In this document: piece after piece, positions 1-8,585 of the stretch
Layout: each line of letters starts with the position of its first letter
How positions within the stretch are numbered: position 1 is the first letter of the stretch
Assembly (NCBI GenBank): GCA_028708605.1
Contig: JAQVYS010000005.1
Span: forward strand, 25,553 to 61,312
DNA length: 35,760 nucleotides
From: Bacillota bacterium
Lineage (GTDB): Bacteria; Bacillota; DTU065
Direction: 5' to 3'
Notes under the pieces: generated by a model
Seen by the model: the letters and a program-made list of their open reading frames with translations, nothing else
Databases searched by the model: none
What the model was told of the DNA's origin: nothing
Position numbers and translations under genes: made by a program

Positions 1-84
1 TTACATGAACTCTACTTGTTTGCCGACAAAAAAGGAGACCTACTAGATTCAGCAGATCCCCAGCTATATGAGATAGAAAGCTAG
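1..84 (+). CDS. C-terminal tail of an upstream gene (...LHELYLFADKKGDLLDSADPQLYEIES*)
   Basis: Open frame from the window edge to TAG at 82-84. Too short to assign a family. Confidence 0.45.
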   Translation, partial: LHELYLFADKKGDLLDSADPQLYEIES

Positions 85-1142
85 TCAAAGATAAAAAGTC
101 CTAAAAGATCATAGGTCTTTCCAAATACTACACCAGTTGCAGGGAGATTGTTTGCTTCCTGCAGTTTTTTTACGGCATTTAATGTGCCATAGCCAAAAAT
201 ACCGTCTGGATTAAAGGTGATATAACCCATATCCTTCAATGCCTGCTGCACTTCATACACAGCTGATCCTACAGAGCCATTTTGAAGTGTCGCTCTTTGA
301 AATGAGGCTTTAGGATATGGACCATTGTATATTGTGACCGGAGTGCCTACACTTACCCAGCTAAAAATCTCTAAGATATCTGGGTTATGCATACGGATGC
401 AGCCTGCACTTACAGCACTGCTAATGGAGCTTGGTTTATTTGTACCATGAATGCCGTAGTTGCCCCAAGGTACACTTAGGCGCAAAAAGCGCGGGCCGAA
501 GGCCCCACCCATGTAGAGTTTACTAGTTATTTTCCATTGACCTACAGGAGAAGGAGTAGAGTTCTTGCCAATTGCAATAGGATAGATCTTGTAAGGAACA
601 CCATCTGCAAAGAGAGTAAGCTGCCTTTGCCAGAGGTCGATAAAGATGGAGAGGTTTTCTGTTTGTGGCTTCTTTTTTGCCGCAGGCAAAGTAGTAAATG
701 AATTGCCGATAGCTTGCCAAGTCTGAGCGCCGATGATGCCATCAACGGTTAATTTATTATCTAACTGAAAGGTTCTTACTGCTTCAACAGCCGCAGTTGT
801 ATAGGTTGTAGTAAGTTCGCCTTTATAATAGCCCCTATCGGTCAGATATGAAAGTAAATCTGGAAGATCAGGCGAGGATGTACCAGGTCTAATGATCGGT
901 TCCGATTCACAATAGGGACAAAAGGTCGCTAGTCGGTCTGTAGAAACAATAGGGCTACTAGTAGTATTTGATTGTTCTAAGTCAGCTTGACTCTTATCGC
1001 CTTCACTTCGGTTATCTTCATTTTCGCTTTCAATTAAACCTTTAAGGTGTGGCTCATAGATTTGAGTAGGTACAAAAGGTATATCCCAGATAATTAAAAA
1101 TAGAATCGCCAAAAAGAGCAGAAAAGGTACGTGGCGACGCAT
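81..1142 (-). CDS. L,D-transpeptidase (YkuD) flanked by two peptidoglycan-binding (PGB_1-like) domains, N-terminal membrane anchor
   Basis: YkuD signature HGTNKPSSISSAVSAGCIRMHNPDI. PGB repeats around DRGYYKGELTTTYTTAAVEAVRTFQ and ALKDMGYITFNPDGIFGYGTLNAVKKLQ. N-terminal hydrophobic segment. Confidence 0.93.
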   Translation of the reverse strand: MRRHVPFLLFLAILFLIIWDIPFVPTQIYEPHLKGLIESENEDNRSEGDKSQADLEQSNTTSSPIVSTDRLATFCPYCESEPIIRPGTSSPDLPDLLSYLTDRGYYKGELTTTYTTAAVEAVRTFQLDNKLTVDGIIGAQTWQAIGNSFTTLPAAKKKPQTENLSIFIDLWQRQLTLFADGVPYKIYPIAIGKNSTPSPVGQWKITSKLYMGGAFGPRFLRLSVPWGNYGIHGTNKPSSISSAVSAGCIRMHNPDILEIFSWVSVGTPVTIYNGPYPKASFQRATLQNGSVGSAVYEVQQALKDMGYITFNPDGIFGYGTLNAVKKLQEANNLPATGVVFGKTYDLLGLFIFD

Positions 1143-1239
1143 TATATCACCTCTTTAGATTTATTTTGGTGAGAAAAGCAAATACTATTCACATTAGCCT
1201 GTCTTTAATAAATTAATAGGAGGACATTCTAATCTTAAA

Positions 1240-1267
1240 TTGAATAATAATCTTTAAGTTTTATATA
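1240..1267 (+). promoter_or_regulatory. Putative sigma-A type promoter for trpB (TTGAAT-16-TATATA)
   Basis: TTGAAT at 1240-1245 and TATATA at 1262-1267, about 100 nt upstream of the trpB start. Confidence 0.4.
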
Positions 1268-1365
1268 CAAACGAGTCAAGATGAGCCGAGATGAGCTTAG
1301 CTGAGAATAGTTATAGGTAGACATTTTTTGTGGCTCTTTGACTCTTGTCAAGGAGGTTTTTTTAT

Positions 1366-2559
1366 ATGACAAACATGGTTATGCCTGATAAGGACGGTTA
1401 TTACGGAGAATTCGGGGGAAGTTTTGTACCTGAGGACCTGCAAGTTGTATTAAAAGAGATGGCAGATTGTTATTTAGAGTGTAAAGAAGATCCTGCATTT
1501 CAAAAAGAGTATAAGGAGCTTCTTAAAAACTATGTTGGTAGACCCAGTATTCTTTATTATGCCAAGAAGTTAACAGAAAAATTAGGCGGGGCTAAGATTT
1601 ATTTAAAAAGAGAGGACCTAAACCATACTGGTGCTCACAAAATAAACAACACCATCGGCCAGGTCTTGCTTGCAAAAAGACTAAATAAAAAAAGAGTTAT
1701 CGCTGAAACCGGCGCGGGCTCACACGGCGTTGCAACAGCTACGGCTTGTGCTTTATTTGATATGGAATGCATTATCTATATGGGTGAGGAAGATATTAAA
1801 CGCCAAGCGTTAAATGTCTTTCGCATGGAGCTTTTAGGGGCCAAAGTGATTCCAGTAACAACTGGTACCAAGACCTTAAAAGACGCGGTAGATGAAGCAC
1901 TTAAGGATTTAATTACTAACTACAAAACCACCTACTATATGATTGGATCTGCAGTCGGTCCTTATCCATACCCTTTGATAGTTAGAGACTTCCAATCCGT
2001 GATTGGCAAAGAAACTAGAGAACAGATGCTGGCTTTAGAAGGCAGACTTCCAGACTATCTGGTCGCCTGTATTGGCGGTGGGAGTAATTCTATCGGACTG
2101 TTTGCACCGTTTTATTATGATAAAGAGGTAAATCTAATCGGCGTAGAGCCAGCGGGTAAAGGCTTAGATACTCCTTTCCATGCGGCTACAATGACAAAGG
2201 GTAAAAAAGGCCAGATCCACGGGTTTAAGTGTTATTCTTTAGAAGATGAAGAAGGTGAACCACTGCCAGCCTATTCTATTGCTGCAGGCCTAGACTACCC
2301 AGGTGTTGGACCAGAGCACTCACTCTACAAAGAGGTAGGCAGGGCTGAATATGTATCAGTTACAGATAAGGAAGCGCTTGAAGCGTTTAAGTATCTGAGC
2401 AAAACAGAAGGCATTATACCTGCTCTTGAAAGCTCACATGCTGTAGCCTATGCGATGAAACTTGCCCCTCAGCTTGCAAAGGATAAGATTGTTGTAATTA
2501 ACCTCTCTGGAAGAGGCGATAAAGACGTAATGCAGGTTGCAGATCTCGAAAATAAATAA
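1366..2559 (+). CDS. trpB: Tryptophan synthase beta chain
   Basis: Characteristic [47 protein letters not shown] and SGRGDKD motifs. The ATG at 1366 has an AAGGAGG upstream (1350-1356), so the ORF-track start at 1345 is too far upstream. Confidence 0.95.
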   Translation: MTNMVMPDKDGYYGEFGGSFVPEDLQVVLKEMADCYLECKEDPAFQKEYKELLKNYVGRPSILYYAKKLTEKLGGAKIYLKREDLNHTGAHKINNTIGQVLLAKRLNKKRVIAETGAGSHGVATATACALFDMECIIYMGEEDIKRQALNVFRMELLGAKVIPVTTGTKTLKDAVDEALKDLITNYKTTYYMIGSAVGPYPYPLIVRDFQSVIGKETREQMLALEGRLPDYLVACIGGGSNSIGLFAPFYYDKEVNLIGVEPAGKGLDTPFHAATMTKGKKGQIHGFKCYSLEDEEGEPLPAYSIAAGLDYPGVGPEHSLYKEVGRAEYVSVTDKEALEAFKYLSKTEGIIPALESSHAVAYAMKLAPQLAKDKIVVINLSGRGDKDVMQVADLENK

Positions 2560-2634
2560 AAAAAAGCACCCTTAGGTCAACTGAGTTAGATTAAAGAACT
2601 AACAGGTAAAAGCCTTAGAGGGTGCTTTTTGATT
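2556..2634. terminator. Bidirectional terminator-like hairpin between convergent trpB and the hydrolase gene
   Basis: Long inverted repeat aaaaaagcaccctTagg ... ccttagagggtgctttttt, with A/T tracts on both sides. Confidence 0.7.
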
Positions 2635-2638
2635 TGTA

Positions 2639-3751
2639 TTATACCCTTGGAACTCCAGATACAACTGCGTTTGCAAATGAAACTCTCAAGTTACCTACTC
2701 CACCTTTATTTCGATCAGGATGGACTTGGTTTGTCAAAAGAATGATGGCTAAATCGAAGGCCGGATCTAACCACATCGAAGTACCGGTAAAGCCTGTATG
2801 ACCATAGCTCTCTAAAGTCAGTAAAGCTCCTCCGCTCGAGTTCGGATTCTTTTTCATCCAACCAAGACCTCTTCCGGGAGTTAGAGGCGCAGTATGGTTT
2901 TTTGTCATCAGATCAACTGTATCTTTACTAAGAATTCTCTTGCTGTTATAAGTTCCACCAGCAAGAAGCATTAGAGCATAAGATGCAAGATCATCTGCTG
3001 TAGAAAAAAGCCCTGCATTCCCGCTTACCCCACCGATAGCATAAGCGTTTTCGTCATGAACTTCGCCCTTTAGCAGACCCCTTTGCTTGGTAGACTCTGT
3101 AGGCGCTATCCTTACTTGTTTTTCAACGCTTAAGTTTTGTTTAGGGTTGAAAGAGGTATCTTTCATGTCTAAAGGTACAAAGAGTTCTTTTTCAAGAAAG
3201 ACATCTAGAGCCTCACCAGCGACCTTTTCAATGATCAAACCAAGTACAATGTACCCTAGGCAGGTGTAGACGACCTTTGAGCCAGGGCAATATTCTAAAT
3301 CGGACTTAGCTAATGCCTTTTTGTAATCTTCTCTGCCTTCTGCCTCGTTGTAAAGAGGTAGCCAAGCTGAAAAGCCTGAGGTATGAGTAAGCAACTGTAA
3401 AATCTTGACTCGTCTTTTATCCTTAAATTCAGGGAGAAACTTATAAATTGAATCGTCTAGCTTGATCAGCCCCCGCTCTAGCAGCATCATGCATGCAGTT
3501 GTTGTACCAATGCATTTTGTAAGCGATGCAAGATCATAGATTGTGTCAAACGTTAAATCCTCTGGTTCTGGAAGCAAAGCTCTTTTGCCATATGCAAAGC
3601 GGGCGATTATTCTCTTTTGATAGAGGACAAGTGCGACAGCTCCAGGGGCTGCTTGGTTGTCAATTGCATCTATTAAAACCGAGTGAGCTTTTTCAAAAGC
3701 TTTGGGATCTATTCCACAGGATTTTTCCACATAATATTCTAGTTTAGCCAT
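2639..3751 (-). CDS. Serine hydrolase of the beta-lactamase/class C family (AmiE/YbbE-like)
   Basis: SxxK motif in YDLASLTKCIGTT, YxN-like region, GHTGFTGTSMWLDP near the C-terminus. Located next to a NamZ-like gene. Confidence 0.85.
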   Translation of the reverse strand: MAKLEYYVEKSCGIDPKAFEKAHSVLIDAIDNQAAPGAVALVLYQKRIIARFAYGKRALLPEPEDLTFDTIYDLASLTKCIGTTTACMMLLERGLIKLDDSIYKFLPEFKDKRRVKILQLLTHTSGFSAWLPLYNEAEGREDYKKALAKSDLEYCPGSKVVYTCLGYIVLGLIIEKVAGEALDVFLEKELFVPLDMKDTSFNPKQNLSVEKQVRIAPTESTKQRGLLKGEVHDENAYAIGGVSGNAGLFSTADDLASYALMLLAGGTYNSKRILSKDTVDLMTKNHTAPLTPGRGLGWMKKNPNSSGGALLTLESYGHTGFTGTSMWLDPAFDLAIILLTNQVHPDRNKGGVGNLRVSFANAVVSGVPRV

Positions 3752-3776
3752 AACTTACAACGCTCCCAAAAAAATT

Positions 3777-4916
3777 CTAGTACAGCAAAATCGACTTTGC
3801 TTGTTTTACAAAAGCTTGGTTTTCGCTTTCCATCTCTGCCCAGATCTCGTCTGCGGGGACTCCTTTTTTGATCTTTTCTCTAACCGTTGGGTCGCCTGAT
3901 AGAAGGTCAAAAAAGTGGCCATTGTTATTTTCAAGGAACTCAGTTTCGGGATACTTAAAAACTTCGACAAGTAGATAGAGAGCAGTTTTTACTGGCGAAA
4001 AAACCTTATGATCTGTAACATGAATCTGCAAGCCATGGCACGTGACTCCTTTGTGCTTAGAAAAACTAGGTGTAAAAAACGTTGGCCTAAAGAGAACTCC
4101 AGGTAAGCCTAGGCTACTAAGTTTTTCTGTAAGTTCAAAGCTATCTAACCATGGAGCCCCAATTGTTTCAAAGGGTTTTGTTGTACCTCGGCCTTCGGAA
4201 AGGTTTGTGCCTTCAAAAAGACAGGTGCCAGGATAGACAATAGCCGAATCGATGGTAGGTATGTTAGGCGATGGTAAAACCCAGACAAGCCCAGTGTCAG
4301 TATAGTACATCGACCTCTGCCAGAGACTAAGTTTAATAACTTTTGGTTCTTTTCCTACGCCGTGATATTTAGAAAGATAAAGGCCAAACTCTCCCAATGT
4401 AAGTCCGTAGCGGATTGGAATAGAGTAGCCTCCTACAAAAGAGGTGAAGCCTGACTTAATTAGATTGCCTTCAATTGTTAGGCCGCCAAGAGGGTTTGGC
4501 CGGTCTAGGATGACAAATTCCTTGTCAAATTCTCCAGCTGCTTCTTGGGCATAGGCCATGGTGTAGAGAAAAGTATAGTAGCGGCAACCTACATCTTGCA
4601 GATCAAAGATTAAGACATCTACGTCCTTTAGACTCTTTTTGGTTGGTTTTTTGTTAGGACCATATAGCGAATAAATAGGTAAGTTAGTTTTTTTGTCAGT
4701 AGTTGAGCTAACATACTCTCCAGCTTGGGCGTCGCCTCTCACCCCATGTTCGGGGCCAAAAAGTGCAGTTAGCTTTATCCCTGCTTCTAAAAACAGATCG
4801 ATATTTGCTCTTAACTGACTATTTACGCCCGTAGGGGATGTGATTAATCCCACTTTCTTACCAGATAAACTACCTAATTCGTTTTCCAAAAGGTTTTCCA
4901 ACCCTAGCTTAATCAT
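3777..4916 (-). CDS. namZ: DUF1343 family protein, exo-beta-N-acetylmuramidase NamZ-like
   Basis: GLITSPTGVN, LFGPEHGVRGDAQAGE, DVLIFDLQDVGCRYYTFLYTM, ILDRPNPLGG and EGTNLSEGRGTTKPFE motifs typical of YbbC/NamZ. Confidence 0.9.
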   Translation of the reverse strand: MIKLGLENLLENELGSLSGKKVGLITSPTGVNSQLRANIDLFLEAGIKLTALFGPEHGVRGDAQAGEYVSSTTDKKTNLPIYSLYGPNKKPTKKSLKDVDVLIFDLQDVGCRYYTFLYTMAYAQEAAGEFDKEFVILDRPNPLGGLTIEGNLIKSGFTSFVGGYSIPIRYGLTLGEFGLYLSKYHGVGKEPKVIKLSLWQRSMYYTDTGLVWVLPSPNIPTIDSAIVYPGTCLFEGTNLSEGRGTTKPFETIGAPWLDSFELTEKLSSLGLPGVLFRPTFFTPSFSKHKGVTCHGLQIHVTDHKVFSPVKTALYLLVEVFKYPETEFLENNNGHFFDLLSGDPTVREKIKKGVPADEIWAEMESENQAFVKQAKSILLY

Positions 4917-5122
4917 AGCCCTTAAAACCTCCCTCTGTAAAAGTTGTTCTCTGATTAAAAGATATTTCCTATCTATTTCAGTGTAGATTTTAAGCAGTTT
5001 TCAGCATCTATTTCGCCTAAATGGAAGTAAACAGAAAAAAACGCTATTATTTGAAAATGAAGGAAGTAGGTCTTAATTGGAGAATAACAAGGATTGGAAA
5101 CTTGAAAAAGGAGAGAGTTAAA

Positions 5123-5854
5123 TTGAAATATGTAGTGAGTAATACTTATGATCAAATGAGTCTCAAAGCGGCAAAATATGTAGCCGATGCTATAAAGGCT
5201 AAGCCAGGTATTGTTTTAGGTCTTCCAACTGGAGGAACTCCAATTGGTATGTACAAAGAACTTGTACGTATGCACAAGGAAGAAGGGTTAGACTTTAGCC
5301 AGGTTAAAACTTTTAATCTCGATGAATACCTTGGTCTAGCTGGTGACCATAACCAAAGCTATCGCTATTTTATGAAAAGCAACCTTTTTTCTCAAGTCAA
5401 TATTCAAGAAAGAAACATTAACTTCTTAAGTGGCATTGCAAGCGATCCAATTGCAGAATGCAAGCGCTATGAGGAGGCAATTGTAGCAGCTGGTGGTATT
5501 GATCTAATGATTCTTGGAATCGGAGTAAATGGTCATATTGGTTTTAATGAACCAGCAAAAGAGCTTAAGGCAAACAGTCATCTTATAGATTTAGCCCAGT
5601 CAACAATCGATGCTAATGCTAGATTTTTTGACAATAAAGAGGAAGTTCCAACCCGGGCAATTACTATGGGTGTTGGTTCAATCTTAAGATGCAAAGAGAT
5701 CATTCTTCTGGCAAGCGGCAAAAGCAAAGAAGATGCAATCGATGGCACTACAAATGGAGTAGTTACAACCGATCTTCCAGCAAGTCTTTTGCAGCTGCAT
5801 AGTGATGTAACCCTATTTTTAGATGATGAAGCGGCAGCTAAAGTAGACAGATAA
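5123..5854 (+). CDS. nagB: Glucosamine-6-phosphate deaminase
   Basis: GLPTGGTPIGMY, FNLDEYLGL, GIGVNGHIGFNEP and TMGVGSIL motifs. TTG start at 5123 with AAAGGAG upstream; the first 34 aa of the ORF-track version are probably not translated. Confidence 0.93.
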   Translation: MKYVVSNTYDQMSLKAAKYVADAIKAKPGIVLGLPTGGTPIGMYKELVRMHKEEGLDFSQVKTFNLDEYLGLAGDHNQSYRYFMKSNLFSQVNIQERNINFLSGIASDPIAECKRYEEAIVAAGGIDLMILGIGVNGHIGFNEPAKELKANSHLIDLAQSTIDANARFFDNKEEVPTRAITMGVGSILRCKEIILLASGKSKEDAIDGTTNGVVTTDLPASLLQLHSDVTLFLDDEAAAKVDR

Positions 5855-5875
5855 AAAAGAAGCTTGAAAGAAAAA

Positions 5876-5898
5876 GGGAGCGATGCTCCCTTTTTTTT
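5876..5898 (+). terminator. Rho-independent terminator of nagB
   Basis: GGGAGC-GAT-GCTCCC followed by T8. Confidence 0.92.
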
Positions 5899-6623
5899 GC
5901 GTCAAGTCGTTAGTTTTCGTAATAAGTGAAATTAGAATTGGGCTTGTTAGAGAGAAGATACTAGCAGCACACGTAGCTTTTGCAGGTAGCTTTTATAGTA
6001 AACATAGCATCAAAATTTTCGGTTAAAACACAGTCGATGGATCTATCTTGTTGAAGAAAGTCTAAATTACCTAATATTTTAGTTTGGCTGGATATTTCGT
6101 CTTTTGTGCAACTAGCAATTAGATGATTGAGACGTGACAAATCTTGTCGACACATTGATGATTTGCCTATTTTTTAGGATACGATAAGCTTTGTTCATAT
6201 TTGACGATATAAGCTCAGATTTCCCGTACTTGTAGATACTAAAAAGTCGCTTAGATGGACTTTTAGAGCCAACATTAGTCCGTCTTTCTATTTAATAAGC
6301 CACAAAGGAGTTACTGCCTGTTGGCAAATAGGCTTATCTAAGCATAGGAATAAGTTATTGAAAAAATTTGAGTGGTGTAGTTTTGTATGCCCTACTTTAG
6401 AAGCACTATGGTTCTTTTGTTCTTAACTCTTGTTTCAAGAGCTAGATTATTTCGAAGAGCTATGGTGCCTTATTGTTTTAAATAAGTTAGAACCTTAGTT
6501 ACACTTAGCTAGTTGGTTGTAGTGCAAACCCTATTTTATTTCTAGATTCTTTAAAAAACAAGCAGAAAAGAAAGAAGCTTTGAATAGGTTTTAGTACAGG
6601 TAAGTAAATTAAAAGTTTTCAAG

Positions 6624-6642
6624 TATACCCCTCTGGGGTATA
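6624..6642. promoter_or_regulatory. Perfect 19-bp palindrome TATACCCC-TCT-GGGGTATA; candidate CsoR/CstR-type operator
   Basis: 8-bp perfect inverted repeat with a 3-nt centre, 3 bp upstream of the GGAGGT of the 109-aa ORF. C/G-tract core flanked by AT resembles CsoR-family operators. Confidence 0.6.
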
Positions 6643-6656
6643 ATGGAGGTAGAAAA

Positions 6657-6986
6657 ATGGTATTCATAACAATGAATAAAAAGGAATTAGGCTTACTAAT
6701 AGTATTTGTAGCTTTATTTGTGACTTCTTTATATGGCATTTCAAGATTTGGTATAGAAGGCGAATCTATTCCAGTTGTCGCTTTAGACGAGTACTTGATG
6801 CATGAAGGAGTATATTACCAAAGGACTTTGTCTGTAGTAACTTTAATTGATAGAAAACTAATTCCTGTTTCTACACACTACCAAGGTCGCCCACTATACA
6901 AAGAAACGAACGCCAAGATTCCTGCTCGACTGCTATGGCCTTTAGATCAGGAAGTCTATACGATTTTTGTTAGAACCACAGATTAA
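6657..6986 (+). CDS. Small membrane-anchored protein of unknown function, first gene of the ccdA-tlpA operon
   Basis: ATG at 6657 preceded by GGAGGT (6645-6650). N-terminal TM segment followed by a ~75-aa extracytoplasmic domain. Short gap to ccdA on the same strand. Confidence 0.75.
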   Translation: MVFITMNKKELGLLIVFVALFVTSLYGISRFGIEGESIPVVALDEYLMHEGVYYQRTLSVVTLIDRKLIPVSTHYQGRPLYKETNAKIPARLLWPLDQEVYTIFVRTTD

Positions 6987-7010
6987 ACTATCAACTAGGG
7001 AGGGTAAACT

Positions 7011-7712
7011 ATGGTAGGCACGCAGGTTACAGTTTGGTTAGCTTTTTTAGCAGGCCTTGTTTCCTTTTTTTCACCTTGTGTCTTGCCACTAATACCGATC
7101 TATGTTGCTTATTTAGCCGGTTCAGCTGGCGATGCTAAAGGAAAAATCCTCGCTAACTCCTTAGGATTTGTGGCTGGGTTTACTGTGATTTTTGTGCTAC
7201 TAGGCGCATCTGCAACTCTTTTGGGACAATTTCTGCTTACGCATCAGATTTTGTTGCAACAAATAGCTGGGGTTATTATTTTAGTCTTTGGTCTGCATCT
7301 TGCAGGGCTTCTTAATATTACTTTTCTTAATTTTGATACAAGAAAACAATTCAGAAACAACGATAAAAAAAGAACTGGTTTCATGCAAAGCTTTGTGTTT
7401 GGTTTAGCTTTTAGTAGTGGTTGGACTCCATGTATTGGGCCGATATTAGGATCGATTTTAGTGGTTGCATCAACCACTCACTCTTTAACTCAGGGAATCT
7501 TTTTACTGCTTGTCTATGCGATAGGACTTGGTTTACCATTTGTTTTGGCAGCTCTTCTTATGGACCGCATTAAAAACAGATGGTCTAATCTTATTAAAAA
7601 GACTCTTTGGCTATCTAAAGCTTCTGGATATCTATTGATTATCTTTGGAATTATGATGTTTTTTGGCGTTTTGCAGACACTATCTCGTTATCTACCAGCC
7701 TTCGGATTATAA
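7011..7712 (+). CDS. ccdA: Cytochrome c biogenesis / thiol-disulfide transporter CcdA (DsbD transmembrane family)
   Basis: FLAGLVSFFSPCVLPLIPIYVAYLAG and FSSGWTPCIGPILGSIL motifs. Six hydrophobic segments. Confidence 0.93.
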   Translation: MVGTQVTVWLAFLAGLVSFFSPCVLPLIPIYVAYLAGSAGDAKGKILANSLGFVAGFTVIFVLLGASATLLGQFLLTHQILLQQIAGVIILVFGLHLAGLLNITFLNFDTRKQFRNNDKKRTGFMQSFVFGLAFSSGWTPCIGPILGSILVVASTTHSLTQGIFLLLVYAIGLGLPFVLAALLMDRIKNRWSNLIKKTLWLSKASGYLLIIFGIMMFFGVLQTLSRYLPAFGL

Positions 7713-7723
7713 AAGATGGGGGG

Positions 7724-8305
7724 ATGATTTTGGGCATCATTGACATATTAAGGTCTAAAAAATGGCTTCTTTACTCGGTTTTGGTGCTAGTCTTTTTAGG
7801 TATAGTCTATCTTGTTATTCCAAATAGACAAGGTCAAGCAGCTAGAGATAGCGACGTAGTACCAAACCTTGGTGTTTTTAGTGGTAATATAGCTCTAGAT
7901 TTTACTGTGAAAGATGGAGAAGGTAACGACGTTTCGCTCAGTGATTTTAAAGGAAAACCAATTTTCCTCAATTTTTTTGCTACATGGTGTGGGCCTTGTA
8001 AAGTTGAGATGCCTTATATGGAAAAGATCTGGCGAGAATATCAAAAAAATGGTTCAGATTTAGTTTATCTAGTGGTTGATGTAGGTGAAAGTAAGGCTAC
8101 AGTAGAAAAATTCTTTGCTAATAACTTCTTTACAATGCCAGTCTTCTATGATGCAAACAGCAGAGCTTTTGCTAGATACTTGTTTAGGGGTATCCCTGGA
8201 AGTGTCTTTATCGATAGAGATGGTATCATCAGGGCTCGTTACAACGAGTCTTTACCAGAGGCTACAATAAGAAAAAATATCGAGCTGATAACCAGTGAAA
8301 TCTGA
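7724..8305 (+). CDS. TlpA/ResA-like membrane-anchored thioredoxin
   Basis: FLNFFATWCGPCKVEMPYMEKI (WCGPC active site), GIPGSVFIDRDG cis-Pro region, N-terminal TM anchor. Confidence 0.93.
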   Translation: MILGIIDILRSKKWLLYSVLVLVFLGIVYLVIPNRQGQAARDSDVVPNLGVFSGNIALDFTVKDGEGNDVSLSDFKGKPIFLNFFATWCGPCKVEMPYMEKIWREYQKNGSDLVYLVVDVGESKATVEKFFANNFFTMPVFYDANSRAFARYLFRGIPGSVFIDRDGIIRARYNESLPEATIRKNIELITSEI

Positions 8306-8315
8306 TTTTGCATTA

Positions 8316-8347
8316 AAACAGACTTTAGCTTTTGCTAAGGTCTGTTT
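8316..8347 (+). terminator. Rho-independent terminator after the tlpA-like gene
   Basis: aaacagactttagc-tttt-gctaaggtctgtttttt. Confidence 0.88.
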
Positions 8348-8585
8348 TTTAAGAAGCTTTGAAACTTGCAACCTGTTTGCTGTATGAAGAAAGGAGCGCC
8401 TCTTAAGGTAAAAAAACACGATTTGACAATTAATGACTAGTTAGTTTTACAGTAGCTTTAAATAAAAATATTGGGAGCGAAAAAGAATTGACCATCGTCT
8501 AATAGGTAAAGGAGCTTATATATTTGTCTCTTTAGTAGGTAATTTGTTGGAAATGGTTAACTAATTTCTTAAGAGGTGATCTTTT

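Noticed and set aside
523-745. 65- and 67-aa minus-strand ORFs inside the L,D-transpeptidase
   Set aside because: Same strand, different frames within a well-supported gene; no independent evidence.
5961-6155. 64-aa minus-strand ORF ending CKSYVCC
   Set aside because: No good ribosome site, no recognisable domain, in-frame stop shortly upstream. Not reported as a gene.
6639-6644. TATAAT as the -10 box of the ccdA operon
   Set aside because: It would place the transcription start at about 6651, downstream of the GGAGGT ribosome site used by the ATG at 6657; the upstream -35 match is also weak.
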